A stretch of DNA of 64,000 nucleotides from Streptomyces tuirus (GCA_018195615.1 JAGTPG010000002.1:3837501-3901500); one strand, 5' to 3'; numbered from the stretch's first letter, positions 10,886 through 20,892 are shown. Notes: a model not told the origin generated them from the letters alone. Numbers and translations: made by a program.

Positions 10886-11055
10886 CTAGGCCGGGCGGCG
10901 GGCCTCGTCGACCAGGAGGACCGGGATACCGTCGCGGACGGGGTAGGCCAGGCCGCAGTTCTGGGCGGTGCAGAGCAGTTCGGTGTCCTGCTCCTCGAGG
11001 GGGCGTGGCAGGCCGGGCAGGCGAGGATGTCCAGGAGGCCGGCTTCGAGGGGCAT
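10886..11055 (-). CDS. Trm112 family zinc-finger protein (frame break near 11008)
   Basis: 56 residues after restoring one C in the run near 11007-11011. It starts MPLEAGLLDILACPACHAPL; the second half reads QNCGLAYPVRDGIPVLLVDE. Trm112/YcaR proteins are tiny zinc-ribbon activators of methyltransferases and other enzymes. The cysteines CPAC and C..QNC form the probable zinc site. It lies between phosphomannomutase and the SIS gene and is probably co-transcribed with them; its partner enzyme here is unknown. Confidence 0.85.
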
Positions 11056-11125
11056 GCGCTTTCCCTTCGCGGTGGGTTCGTGCTCGGGCTTGTGCGGTTG
11101 TGCCTGGTCAGGGTACCGCCGGTGG

Positions 11126-12490
11126 TCAGCCCCTGATGATCCCCAGCACCTCGTCCCGCACGCTTGCCATGGTCTCCGGGTCCCTGGCCTCCGCGTTCAG
11201 GCGCAGCAGCGGCTCCGTGTTGGACGGGCGGACGTTGAACCACCAGTCGGCGGCGGAGACCGTGAGGCCGTCGAGCTCGTCGAGGGTGATGCCCTCGCGG
11301 CCCTCGTAGGCGGAGCGGATCGCGGTGAGGCTGGCTTCCTGGTCGGCGACCGTGGAGTTGATCTCGCCGGAGCCGGCGTAGCGGTCGTACTGGGCGACGA
11401 GGGCTGAGAGGGGGCCCGACTGGCCGCCGAGGGTCGCCAGGACGTGCAGGGCGGCCAGCATGCCCGTGTCGGCGTTCCAGAAGTCGCGGAAGTAGTAGTG
11501 GGCGGAGTGTTCGCCGCCGAAGATCGCGCCGGTGCGGGCCATCTCGGCCTTGATGAAGGAGTGGCCCACGCGGGTGCGGACCGGTGTGCCGCCGTTCTCC
11601 TCGACGACCTCGGGGACCGACCAGGACGTGATCAGGTTGTGGATGACCGTGCCCTTGCCGCCGTGCCGGGCCAGTTCGCGGGAGGCGACCAGGGCGGTGA
11701 TCGCCGACGGGGAGACCGGCTCGCCCTGCTCGTCGACGACGAAGCAGCGGTCGGCGTCGCCGTCGAAGGCGAGGCCCAGGTCGGCGCCCTCCTCGCGGAC
11801 CCGCTTCTGGAGGTCGACCAGGTTGGCGGGGTCGAGGGGGTTGGCCTCGTGGTTGGGGAAGGTGCCGTCGAGTTCGAAGTACATGGGGACCAGGGTCAGG
11901 GGCAGGCCGGCGAAGACCTCGGGGACCGTGTGCCCGCCCATGCCGTTGCCCGCGTCGACGACGACCTTCAGGGGGCGGATGGAGGTCAGGTCGACCAGGG
12001 AGCGCAGGTGAGCGGCGTAGTCCGACAACGTGTCTCGGCTGCTGATCGTGCCCGCCCTCGCTGCCGGTTCCGGGGCGCCCAACCCGCTCCAGCGCTCGAC
12101 CAGTTCGCGGATCTCGGCGAGGCCGGTGTCCTGGCCGACCGGGGCGGCGCCGGTGCGGCACATCTTGATGCCGTTGTACTGCGCCGGGTTGTGGGAGGCG
12201 GTGAACATGGCTCCCGGCAGGTTCAGCGCGCCCGAGGCGTAGTACAGCTGGTCCGTCGAGCACAGGCCGATCTCCGTGACGTCGGCGCCCAGCGCGGCGG
12301 CGCCGCGTGCGAAGGCACGGGACAGGCCGGGTGAGGAGGGCCGCATGTCGTGCCCGGTGGCGATGGCGCTCGCGCCGGTGACCCGCACGAAGGCCGCTCC
12401 GAAGAGCTCGGCCAGGGACTCGTCCCACTGGTCGGGGACGACCCCGCGTACGTCGTACGCCTTCACGACCTGCGACAGATCAGCAGCCAC
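11126..12490 (-). CDS. manB: Phosphomannomutase
   Basis: 454 residues. It converts mannose-6-phosphate to mannose-1-phosphate for GDP-mannose synthesis. Phosphohexomutase signatures: phosphoserine loop TASHNPAQYNGIK, metal-binding loop FDGDADRCF, sugar-binding loop GGEHSAHYYFRDF, and C-terminal phosphate-binding loop NVRPSNTEPLLRLN. The GTG at 12488-12490 is preferred over the in-frame TTG at 12494-12496, because AGGAAGG lies seven bases before the GTG and directly abuts the TTG. It heads the same-strand cluster that continues into Trm112, SIS and manA. Confidence 0.93.
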   Translation of the reverse strand: MAADLSQVVKAYDVRGVVPDQWDESLAELFGAAFVRVTGASAIATGHDMRPSSPGLSRAFARGAAALGADVTEIGLCSTDQLYYASGALNLPGAMFTASHNPAQYNGIKMCRTGAAPVGQDTGLAEIRELVERWSGLGAPEPAARAGTISSRDTLSDYAAHLRSLVDLTSIRPLKVVVDAGNGMGGHTVPEVFAGLPLTLVPMYFELDGTFPNHEANPLDPANLVDLQKRVREEGADLGLAFDGDADRCFVVDEQGEPVSPSAITALVASRELARHGGKGTVIHNLITSWSVPEVVEENGGTPVRTRVGHSFIKAEMARTGAIFGGEHSAHYYFRDFWNADTGMLAALHVLATLGGQSGPLSALVAQYDRYAGSGEINSTVADQEASLTAIRSAYEGREGITLDELDGLTVSAADWWFNVRPSNTEPLLRLNAEARDPETMASVRDEVLGIIRG

Positions 12491-12593
12491 GGCCAACCTT
12501 CCTGAAAAAGTACTGTCGGTCGGCCCAAACTACCCTCGCCCACCGACAACGCGCTGTGCGGATGCCAAGAGGACTCCGAGACGTCATCTCAGG

Positions 12594-14234
12594 TCAGGGC
12601 AGCATCCAGTCCAGGACGGGCGTGCTCTGCCCGACGACGATCAGGCACATCACCAGCAGCAGGCCCAGGCTCCACGGCAGCACCTTGCGCAGCAAGTCGC
12701 CCTCGCGGCCCGCGAGTCCGACGGCGGCGCAGGCGATGGTGAGGTTCTGCGGTGAGATCATCTTGCCGAGGACGCCGCCGGAGCTGTTGGCGGCGGCCAG
12801 GAGGCCGGGCGAGAGTCCGGACTCGCGGGCGGCGGTGACCTGGAGGGCGCCGAAGAGGGCGTTCGCGGAGGTGTCCGAGCCGGTCACTGCTACGCCGAAC
12901 CAGCCGAGGACCGGCGACAGGAAGGCGAGCCCGGCTCCCGCCGCCGCGACGAAGTGGCCGATCGTCGCCGCCTGGCCGGAGAGGTTCATGACGTAGGCGA
13001 GGGCCAGTACGGACGTCACGGTCAGGATCGCGAAGCGCAGCTCGTGTACGGTCGCGAGCCATTCCCTGACCGCCACGCGCGCGTGCACCCCGATGACGGC
13101 GGCCGTGCAGATCCCGGCGAGGAGCACCAGCGTGCCGCCGGTCGACACGACCGGCCAGGTGAAGAGGTTGCCGCTCACAGGATCGCCGTCCGGCCCGGCC
13201 ACGTTCAGGAAGGGCCAGTCGAACGTCCGGGTCGCCCCGGCCAGCCAGTCCTTGACGACGGGGATCTGCGCGGCCGAGAAGATCAGGACGATCAGTGCGT
13301 AGGGGGCGTACGCCCGCAGGATCTCGCGGGGCGGGTCCTCCTCGTCGAGTTCCTCGCTGCGGGCGCCGGTCAGCACGGAGGCGCGCACGGACTCGGCGGC
13401 GGGCACGCGCGCGTGCGGTACGGCGACCAGGGCGCCCGCGCCCGCCAGGGCGGCGCCGATGTCGGCGAGCTGGGCGGAGACGTAGTTGGAGGCGGCGAAC
13501 TGGGCGACGGCGAAGGCGACTCCGCACGCGAGGGCGGGCACCCAGGTCTCGCGCAGGCCCCGCCGGCCGTCCACCAGCCAGACCAGCACGAGGGGCACCA
13601 CGAGGGCCAGCAGGGGCGTCTGACGGCCCACCACGGACGCCACCGAGTCCAGCGGGAGCCCGGTGACCTGGGCGAGCGTCACGACCGGTGTGCCCATCGC
13701 GCCGAAGGCCACGGGCGCGGTGTTGGCGACCAGGGCGACGACCGCGGCACGCACCGGTTCGAAGCCGAGGGCGACCAGCATGACCGCGCTGATCGCGACG
13801 GGCGCCCCGAAGCCGGCGAGTGCCTCCAGCAGCGCCCCGAAGCAGAAGGCGATGACGAGTGCCTGGATGCGCGGGTCGTCGGAGAGCCGCCCGAAGGACC
13901 GGCGCAGGATGTCGAAGTGCCGGGTGCGGACGGTCATCCGGTACGCCCACAGGGCGTTGACGACGATCCACAGGATGGGGAAGAGGCCGAAGACGGCCCC
14001 CTGGGCGGCGCCGGCGAGCGTCTGGTCCAGGGGCATGCCGTACGTGAGCCAGGCAACGAGAACGGCGGCGAGGAGGCCGGTCAGACCCGCCAGGTGAGCC
14101 TTCATGCGGACGCCGCCGAGCAGGACCAGGACGATCACGAGGGGTAAGGCCGCCACGAGGGCGGACAGGCCGAGTGAGCCGGCGACGGGTTCCAGTTCCT
14201 GGACGTACACGGGCGACTCCCCGGTTTCCGTCAT
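12594..14234 (-). CDS. L-lactate permease (LctP family)
   Basis: 546 residues, starting MTETGESPVYVQELEPVAGS. It is a multi-pass inner-membrane protein with about 13 hydrophobic segments. Family features include LFPILWIVVNALWAY, ALLEALAGFGAPVAISAVML, and the conserved region VAVTGSDTSANALFGALQ, followed by NSSGGVLGKMISPQNL. LctP members import L-lactate, D-lactate or glycolate with protons. No lactate dehydrogenase gene is adjacent, so the exact substrate is open. The stop lies about 100 bp from the phosphomannomutase start; the two are probably separate transcription units. Confidence 0.9.
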   Translation of the reverse strand: MTETGESPVYVQELEPVAGSLGLSALVAALPLVIVLVLLGGVRMKAHLAGLTGLLAAVLVAWLTYGMPLDQTLAGAAQGAVFGLFPILWIVVNALWAYRMTVRTRHFDILRRSFGRLSDDPRIQALVIAFCFGALLEALAGFGAPVAISAVMLVALGFEPVRAAVVALVANTAPVAFGAMGTPVVTLAQVTGLPLDSVASVVGRQTPLLALVVPLVLVWLVDGRRGLRETWVPALACGVAFAVAQFAASNYVSAQLADIGAALAGAGALVAVPHARVPAAESVRASVLTGARSEELDEEDPPREILRAYAPYALIVLIFSAAQIPVVKDWLAGATRTFDWPFLNVAGPDGDPVSGNLFTWPVVSTGGTLVLLAGICTAAVIGVHARVAVREWLATVHELRFAILTVTSVLALAYVMNLSGQAATIGHFVAAAGAGLAFLSPVLGWFGVAVTGSDTSANALFGALQVTAARESGLSPGLLAAANSSGGVLGKMISPQNLTIACAAVGLAGREGDLLRKVLPWSLGLLLVMCLIVVGQSTPVLDWMLP

Positions 14235-14328
14235 GCGAAAGCGATTTCTCGCGGCCTCAAAACGGAATGGTCATGTCCGCGCCAAGCTCACGTCAATGGG
14301 CGTGCGTGCGGAGGAACCGAGAACGCGG

Positions 14329-14745
14329 TCAGTTGTCGGGCGACCGGAGGACCCTCAGGTGCCCTCGCCGCGCGACCTCCATCGGGTCGGCCGCGCGCCC
14401 GCCTCCCCCGGCCGCCCGCTCCTGGGGACGGGCCGCCTCGCGCACGGCGTTCGCGAGCGCTTCCAGGTCGTCGCCGCTGGGGCGCGCCGGGGCCGAGCCG
14501 TCGAGGAGCCGGACGACCTCCCAGCCGCGCGGGGCGGTGAGGCGCTCGGAGTGCTCGGCGCACAGGTCGTAGCAGTGGGGTTCGGCGTAGGTGGCGAGCG
14601 GGCCGAGGACCGCGGTCGAGTCGGCGTAGACGTACGTCAGCGTCGCGACGGCGGGACGGCCGCAGGCGGTGCGCGAACAGCGACGTACAGGGCTCACGTC
14701 GATGGACGGTACCGCACTCTTGAGCGGGCCGCGACGACTCTCCAC
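14329..14745 (-). CDS. DUF3499 family protein
   Basis: 138 residues from a GTG at 14743-14745 (VESRRGPLKSAVPSIDVSPV). The core reads RRCSRTACGRPAVATLTYVY, then HCYDLCAEHSERLTAPRGWE, with four cysteines and a histidine that could bind zinc. Function is unknown. The gene lies between phosphomannomutase and whiB in both Streptomyces and mycobacteria, next to the divergent metallopeptidase-like gene. A shorter version from a GTG near 14697 (VSPVRRC) is possible. Confidence 0.8.
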   Translation of the reverse strand: MESRRGPLKSAVPSIDVSPVRRCSRTACGRPAVATLTYVYADSTAVLGPLATYAEPHCYDLCAEHSERLTAPRGWEVVRLLDGSAPARPSGDDLEALANAVREAARPQERAAGGGGRAADPMEVARRGHLRVLRSPDN

Positions 14746-15036
14746 CAGGTCACTCCACCGTGTCGCGTTGTGAAACGCCCCACACACCCCATCCGGCGTA
14801 CCCGGCTGACCTGCCCGAACAGACTTGTCCGGCGTGCCGAACGGGCAGGCAAGCGGTCAAGAGTCGTTACAAAACCCTCAATTGCCGTGAGGTCGCCAGT
14901 CTCGTAGGGATACGGATTCGAGCCCAACCTTGGCTTGAATGGTCATGTAACGACATGCCGGGTGGGTCGGCCGGAAGCCGTCCGTGCCGCCGTGCGGTGC
15001 CGGGCACACGGGCCTGGCGGGGACTACCCTTCACCA
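14746..15036. other. Divergent intergenic region, DUF3499 / metallopeptidase-like gene
   Basis: About 290 bp with locally lower GC. On the + strand the sequence TACCCT (15024-15029) sits seven bases before the GTG/ATG start pair of the next gene, which has no Shine-Dalgarno; this would suit a leaderless transcript, but I see no good -35. Nothing else recognised. Confidence 0.35.
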
Positions 15037-15039
15037 GTG

Positions 15040-15495
15040 ATGGACAAGCCCGTGACGCCCGCTGCCGCCGCCCGCGGGCCCCGCCGTCGTGATCGCCACG
15101 GCCGGGGCATGCGCGGCCCGATCGCACCGCCGCAGGTGCCGCTCGCCGCGAGCCGCGCGGACGCGTTCGCGGATCTGGTGCAGGACTCCGTGGAGCGCCT
15201 GGAGCGGCGGTGGCCACAGCTCGCGGACATCGATTTCCTGGTCCTGGAGGTGCCACGGCTCGACGGGCCCGGCCAGGCGTGGAACGACGAGGCGGTGCCG
15301 CTCGGCGGCACGATCAGCGCCCGCGAGGGGCGCCCCGCGCGCGTGGTGATCTACCGGCGGCCGGTCGAGATCCGCACCAAGGGCCGCGACGAGCGGGCGG
15401 CGCTCGTGCACGAGGTCGTCGTGGAGCAGGTCGCCGAGCTGCTCGGGCTGACGCCGGAGACGGTGGATCCGCGGTACGGGGAGGACCAGGGCTGA
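15040..15495 (+). CDS. Metallopeptidase (zincin)-family-like protein with incomplete HExxH motif
   Basis: 151 residues starting MDKPVTPAAAARGPRRRDRH; a GTG one codon earlier is possible. It has a basic N-terminus, then LVQDSVERLERRWPQLADID, VLEVPRLDGPG and RPARVVIYRRPVEIRT. The expected zinc helix reads ALVHEVVVEQVAELLGL: the first His and Glu of HExxH are kept, but the second His is replaced. It is therefore either a degenerate member or uses other ligands. It lies head-to-head with DUF3499 as in mycobacteria, and its end faces the DUF5719 gene. Confidence 0.75.
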   Translation: MDKPVTPAAAARGPRRRDRHGRGMRGPIAPPQVPLAASRADAFADLVQDSVERLERRWPQLADIDFLVLEVPRLDGPGQAWNDEAVPLGGTISAREGRPARVVIYRRPVEIRTKGRDERAALVHEVVVEQVAELLGLTPETVDPRYGEDQG

Positions 15496-15520
15496 GACCG
15501 GCCGAAACCGGTCGCCCGGC

Positions 15521-17049
15521 CTACTTCTGGAGCACCGACAGGTCCTCGTCCGCCTCCGGTACCGCGACGGTCCCCGGTCGTCCGGCAGGGTCTGCACGGT
15601 GAAGCCGGGGACGCCGCCCTCGGTCGAGGCCAGGGTGCGGGCGCCGTAGACCGGGCCACCGGACTTCGGCTCGACCGTCAGCGCGTAGGTGCCCTTCAGG
15701 CCGCTGGGGACCGGGGGCTCGATGTCCTGGGTCGTGCCGGCCTTGATCGTGTACGTCTTGGACACCGGCGTGCCGCCCTCGCTGCCCGCCGAGGCGGTGA
15801 CCTCGACCGTGGCGGTGCTCGTCGGGGCGGTCAGGGACAGGGTGCTGCCCTTGGCGCTGTTGTCCGCGGACGTCGCGCGCGTGCCCACGGGGCGGGTGGC
15901 CGGGATGAACGCCGTCTCCTGCCGCTCTCCCTTGCCGCGGACGACCCGCAGGGCCGCCACGACCGGCACGGACCGGTCCGTCGGGGTCAGGACCAGGGAG
16001 CCGGCCTCGCCGCGGGTCACGTCGCCCAGGTCGACGGCGGTCGTCATACCGCCCTTGACGTGCACCGTCTCGTGCCCGGCCGGGGTGATGGGCCCGGAGG
16101 GGGAGGCGAGGCGCACCTTCAGGTCGGCGTCGGCGTCGCCGGGGGTGAAGGCGACCAGGTGTACGGAGGTGGCGTCCTTGGGGATGCCCGGCAGGACCAG
16201 GCTGCCCGACGGGTCCGTGGACGCGGCCAGCCAGTCGCCGCCGAGCTTGTCGTCCAGGGCCTGTACGGCGGCGCCCACGCGGCCGCTGCGGACGTTGACG
16301 TGCACGGTGACGTCGGTCTGCTGCTCGTCGGTGAGGGTGGACAGCAGGACCGGCTCGCTGGAGTGCGGCTGGACGGTGATGCCCTCCCCCACCGTGGACT
16401 GCAGGGCGCCGTCCTTGCCGTAGAGCTCGATGTCGACCACCGCGGCCGAGTCGTCGGGGTTCGTCAGGTGGACGTAGTCGGTGCGGTCGGCCGCCGTGCC
16501 GGCGCCCGGGAACCAGAAATCGGTGTCCGGGGCCGTGCAGTTGACGCCCTGCAGGCCGCGGCCGGTCCCCGCGGCGACCTCCGTCGTCTCCTGGACGGTC
16601 CAGCCGGGCGCGAACCTGCCGTCCGCGGTGCCGACGAGCGCGGGCGTGTCGGAGCCCGAGCTGTCCCCGGTGACCGGCTTGCCGGGCTCCTTGGGGGTCA
16701 GCACGGGCTTCTCGGTCTTCTCCTTGCCGGACTTCCTGTCGCCGTTCCCGCCCTGGTCGCCGCCCGCGCCCGAGTCGTCCGCCGACTCCACTGCGGCGGC
16801 CTGGAGTTCTGCCTTGCCGCCGCTTTCCGTGCCCTTCGTGACGGGCGTGAAGGAGGTGTAGGACGTCTCGGCGAGGTCGGACGTGCTGGGCGAGGGGCAC
16901 AGCAGGCTCGTGCGCTCCACGGGCAGTTGGGCGGCCGCCTCGGCGGTGACGCCCGCGCCCGGGGCGTCCGGGGCGGACAGGGCCGCGAATCCGGTGACGG
17001 CGGCGAGCGCGGTCGCGCCGGCAATCAGGGACAGGGTCGTGCGGTTCAC
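15521..17049 (-). CDS. DUF5719-type secreted protein (frame break near 15573)
   Basis: 509 residues after restoring one G near 15573; the true C-terminus reads GTVAVPEADEDLSVLQK. GTG start at 17047-17049 inside the stop region of the upstream glycosyltransferase (GTGA overlap), implying translational coupling. An N-terminal signal sequence (LSLIAGATALAAVTGFAALS) is followed by a Lys/Gly-rich linker and repeated beta-rich segments such as DYVHLTNPDDSAAVVDIELY and GGMTTAVDLGDVTRGEAGSL. No catalytic motif is visible. Coupling to a membrane glycosyltransferase suggests an extracytoplasmic role in the same glycan pathway. Confidence 0.8.
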
Positions 17050-20000
17050 TGCTGGCTCCCGTCGGGACGCTCACTGCCCGTGCCGTGGGGGTGGTGCTGC
17101 TGCTGGGCCGGGTCGTACGGCGTGCCGTAACCCTGGGAGTAGGCCTGGTCGTAGTTCGCCTGGTCGTAGTTCGCCTGGTCGTACGACGGCTGCTGGGACT
17201 GGCCGCCGTAGGCGTACGGGTCGTACTGGCCGCTCTGGTACGGGTCCGCCTGGTACTGCCCCCCGTACGCGTCCGCCGGGTACTGGGCGCCGTGGTACTG
17301 CTGGTCGCCGTAACCCGCGTACTCGCCGCCGGCCGGATAGCCGGACGAGGCCCACTGGTCGTAGGACTGCTGCTGCGGGACTCCCGCCGGAGGCTGTTCC
17401 GGCTGTGGTGGCGCGACCGGGAACTCTTCGGGCCGGGCGGTCCCTTCGGCCTCCGCCTGGGCGCGCAGGCGGCGGGCGCGGCGGCCCTCGCCGGCCTCCG
17501 CCTGGGCGGGGACGGCCGGCTCTTCGGGCAGGTCGTCGTCGATGTCGCGGCGCCGGCCGGGCAGCGCGAGCACCACCAGTACGACGGCCAGCAGGCCCTG
17601 CGCCCACAGCCACAGGGTGTGGGTGAGCGGGTCGTCGTAGGTGATGTCCAGCCTGCCGCCGGTGGCGGGGAGTTCGAAGCCCTGGGCCCAGCCGTCGACC
17701 GTGGTGCGGGTCAGCGGCTTGCCGTCGAGCGTGGCCGTCCAGCCGTCCGCGGCGGAGTCGGCCAGGCGCAGCACGCGTCCCTCCGCGCCGGTCGGGATCG
17801 TGGTGTGGATGTCGACGGGCCCTGCGGCGACCGGCTGCGGGGTGCCCGAGCCGGAGGCGGGGACGATGGTGGCGCGCGCGACCTCCTGGTCGATCCGCCA
17901 CAGCGCGCCGCCGGACTGCTGGCTGAGGCGGGTCAGGCCGGGCGTGGCGTCCAGGACGCGGGTGACCTCACGGGGCGCGCCCTGGTGGACGAGGACGTAG
18001 CGCACGGCGAAGCCGCCGAGCTGGTCGGCCTGGTCGGCGCCGGAGCCGGCGACGAGGTTGGCGACGACCTTGTCGAGTCTGCCGTTCTCGCCGTCGGCCG
18101 CGGCGATCTCGCCGTCGCCGAGGCGGGCGCCGGAGCCGCGGACCAGCATGTAGCCGACGTGGGAGCCTGAGTCGCTGTCGAGGACGAGGGTGCGGGCCTG
18201 GTCGCGGGTGCCGCTCTCCTCGGCGACGAACGCGGGGACCTGGGTCGGGTCGCGCCGCTCCAGGGGCCCGTCGGCGCCGCGGATCATCCAGCCGGCGGCG
18301 ACGAGCAGCGGGCCCGCGGCCGAGGCGAAGGCGATCAGCGCGGCGACCGGCTGGCGCCAGCCGAAGCTCTGCTCGGCCACGCGCGAGCGTGCTCCGTCGG
18401 CGCCGAGGACGGCTGCCGCCAGGAGGGCGATGCCGTAGACGAGGGTCGCGGGTCCGGCCCAGGCGGAGCTGTTGGCCAGGACCGCGAAGACGAAGCCGGT
18501 CAGGGCGACCGCCCAGGCCGTCCGGATGCCCGACTGGCGTTCCGAGCGCAGCAGGGCGGCGAGCGCGGCCAGGACGATGCCGATCAGCATGAGGCCGCTG
18601 ACGGTGCCGGGGCCGCCCGGGCTGGCGCCGAGCAGGTCGAGGGCGGAGGCGGCCGAGGGGCCGTACGCCAGACCGGCTTCCTGGAAGAAGCCGAACGGGA
18701 GCAGCGAGAACGACCAGGGCGCGAGGACCAGCAGGGGGGTGCCGAGCTGGACGAGGAACCGCAGTCCGTACGCCGTGATCTCCGACCGGCGCAGGACCAG
18801 CAGCCCGGCGCCGAGGAGCAGCGCGATGGGCCACACGATCGGGGTGAACGCGGTGGTGATGGTCAGCAGCAGGGCGTAGGCCCAGGTGGCGCGCCAACTG
18901 CCACGCGTGCCCGCGGGGTTCGCGAGGCCGCCGGCCGCGATGCCCGCGCGGGCGATGAGCGGCAGCAGCACGGCCAGGACGGCGGTGCCGATCCGGCCGC
19001 CGGCGAGGGCGCCGGTGGCGGCAGGCAGGAAGGCGTAGGCGACGGCCGCCCAGGCGCGCAGCAGCCGGGACTCGACCAGCGGACGGGAGGCGAAGTACGC
19101 GGTGAGCCCGGCCAGCGGCACCGAGCAGACGAGCAGGACTGTCACGGCGAGGCCGGTCGAGCCGAACAGCAGGGACGCCAGCATCGCCACGAGCGCGACG
19201 TACGGCGGCGCCGAGGAGGTGCCGCCTGCGGCGACCGGGTGCCAGGCGTCCAGGTAGCGCGCCCACAGGTCGGCGGAGTCGGTCGGGGCGGGCAGCAGGG
19301 CACCGCCCGCGAGCGCGCCGCCGCCGAGGAGTTCGCGGCAGGCGACCAGGGAGACGAGCAGCAGCACCAGGAAGAGCACCGGGCCGGGCTTGCGCGCGAT
19401 GCGCTTGAGCCGGGCGAACTGCTCGATCTCCAGGAAGTCCGCGTCGTCGCCGCCGGGGCCCGACTCGACGGCCCCGCCGTGCCGTCCGGCGCCGGCGGCG
19501 ACCTCCGGGTCGGAACGGCCGACGAGGTTGCTCGCGACCTGCTCGACGGTGGCGCGGACGGTCGCGCCGGGCGGCGGGAACAGCGCCCGCAGCTCGCCCT
19601 TGTCGATCTGGGGTGCGCCTCTGCCGCGCCGCCCGGCGAGGATCCGCTCCGGCCTGAGCAGTGTGCCCATCAGGCCGCGGATCTCGTCGACGGCCTGGCC
19701 GGGGACCTTGCCGACGAGGTAGGCGAGGGTCCGCAGCAGGGTGCCGAGCACGATCCGCAGCAGCACCCAGGGCAGCACGGCCGTACGCGTGTTGACGAGG
19801 AGGGTGTAGACGGCACCGGCCTTGTCGACCTTGTGCGGGGAGGCCGCGGTGCGGCCCACGCAGTCGACGGTGCGGCGCTCACGGGAGGACGCCTCGGCGT
19901 GCCGGACGACCGCCTCCGGGGCGACCAGGACGCGGTACCCCGCCGCGTGCGCGCGCCAGCAGAGGTCGACGTCGTCGCGCATGAGGGGCAGGTGCCGGTC

Positions 20001-20729
20001 GAAACCGCCGAGTTGTTCGAAGACGTCGCGGCGGATCAGCATGCCGGCGGTGGACACGGACAGCACCGTACGGACGTGGTCGTGCTGGCCCTGGTCCTGC
20101 TCGCGGCGGTCCAGGCCGGTCCAGCGGCGGCCGGAGTTGGCGATGGTGACGCCGACCTCCAGCAGCTGCCGCCGGTCGTACCAGCCGCGGAGCTTGGGGC
20201 CCACCACGGCCACGTCCTCGCGGCCCAGCTCGTACTCGGTGTCGACGACCCGCAGCAGCTGGGCCAGGGCGTCGGGATCGGGGGCACAGTCGTCGTGCAG
20301 CAGCCAGAGCCACTGGACCGGCTCGCCGTGGGGGAGCTCGGGCAGGTCGTAGGCGTCGTCGCGCCACGAGCGCGTGACCGGGTCCCAGCCGCTGGGCCGC
20401 TTCAGGTACGGCAGTTGCTCCGGGGTGAGGACCGGGGCGGTGCGGCCGCACTCCTCGACGGCCTGGCCGAAGCCGGTACGGCGGGCCAGGTGCAGTACGC
20501 GGTCGGCGCCGAGGGCGTCGGTGACCAGCCGGGCGGAGTCGTCCGCGCTGCCGGTGTCGGCGCCCATCGCGTACTGGACGGGTCGCTCCTGGCCGAGCAG
20601 CCCGGCGAGCGCGTCGGGCAGCCAGCGGGCGCCGTCGTGGGAGACGAGGACCGCGGTCACCACATGACGCGGGAACTCAGGTGAGGCAGCGGTGTCGTGG
20701 GGAGCTGCCGGGTGGCTGTGCACGGACAT
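17046..20729 (-). CDS. Large membrane glycosyltransferase (GT2) with Gln/Tyr-rich C-terminal tail
   Basis: 1227 residues from ATG 20727-20729 (MSVHSHPAAPHDTAASPEFP). An N-terminal GT2 domain (about 20-300) has VTAVLVSHDGARWLPDALAG, the nucleotide/metal motif WLLHDDCAPDPDA, and DDVDLCWRAHAAGYR. About a dozen hydrophobic segments follow (from about residue 450, for example VLFLVLLLVSLVACRELLGG), then an extracytoplasmic domain (about 850-1030) and one more membrane helix. The C-terminus is low complexity, rich in Gln, Tyr, Asn and Asp, with NYDQA repeats. It probably assembles an envelope polysaccharide. The stop codon overlaps the start of the DUF5719 gene. Confidence 0.85.
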   Translation of the reverse strand: MSVHSHPAAPHDTAASPEFPRHVVTAVLVSHDGARWLPDALAGLLGQERPVQYAMGADTGSADDSARLVTDALGADRVLHLARRTGFGQAVEECGRTAPVLTPEQLPYLKRPSGWDPVTRSWRDDAYDLPELPHGEPVQWLWLLHDDCAPDPDALAQLLRVVDTEYELGREDVAVVGPKLRGWYDRRQLLEVGVTIANSGRRWTGLDRREQDQGQHDHVRTVLSVSTAGMLIRRDVFEQLGGFDRHLPLMRDDVDLCWRAHAAGYRVLVAPEAVVRHAEASSRERRTVDCVGRTAASPHKVDKAGAVYTLLVNTRTAVLPWVLLRIVLGTLLRTLAYLVGKVPGQAVDEIRGLMGTLLRPERILAGRRGRGAPQIDKGELRALFPPPGATVRATVEQVASNLVGRSDPEVAAGAGRHGGAVESGPGGDDADFLEIEQFARLKRIARKPGPVLFLVLLLVSLVACRELLGGGALAGGALLPAPTDSADLWARYLDAWHPVAAGGTSSAPPYVALVAMLASLLFGSTGLAVTVLLVCSVPLAGLTAYFASRPLVESRLLRAWAAVAYAFLPAATGALAGGRIGTAVLAVLLPLIARAGIAAGGLANPAGTRGSWRATWAYALLLTITTAFTPIVWPIALLLGAGLLVLRRSEITAYGLRFLVQLGTPLLVLAPWSFSLLPFGFFQEAGLAYGPSAASALDLLGASPGGPGTVSGLMLIGIVLAALAALLRSERQSGIRTAWAVALTGFVFAVLANSSAWAGPATLVYGIALLAAAVLGADGARSRVAEQSFGWRQPVAALIAFASAAGPLLVAAGWMIRGADGPLERRDPTQVPAFVAEESGTRDQARTLVLDSDSGSHVGYMLVRGSGARLGDGEIAAADGENGRLDKVVANLVAGSGADQADQLGGFAVRYVLVHQGAPREVTRVLDATPGLTRLSQQSGGALWRIDQEVARATIVPASGSGTPQPVAAGPVDIHTTIPTGAEGRVLRLADSAADGWTATLDGKPLTRTTVDGWAQGFELPATGGRLDITYDDPLTHTLWLWAQGLLAVVLVVLALPGRRRDIDDDLPEEPAVPAQAEAGEGRRARRLRAQAEAEGTARPEEFPVAPPQPEQPPAGVPQQQSYDQWASSGYPAGGEYAGYGDQQYHGAQYPADAYGGQYQADPYQSGQYDPYAYGGQSQQPSYDQANYDQANYDQAYSQGYGTPYDPAQQQHHPHGTGSERPDGSQQ

Positions 20730-20892
20730 CGAGGTACGGGCCCCGGTTCGGTGGACTGCGGTGGACGCCTGCGACCGGTGGGGCAGCGGGGCGTCTCGGA
20801 CGAGCGACCACACTATCGGCTGCGCAAGGAGGCGGCCCGCCGCCTGTGGATAACCCACGGGCGACGGGCCGTTCACAAAGAAAGGGGTGGGG

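Noticed and set aside
17046..20729. Very long antisense open frames opposite large genes, for example on the + strand across the GT2 and LCP genes
   Set aside because: They arise from GC-rich third positions in real genes, have Arg/Ala/Pro/Gly-biased composition, no family motifs and no ribosome-binding sites.
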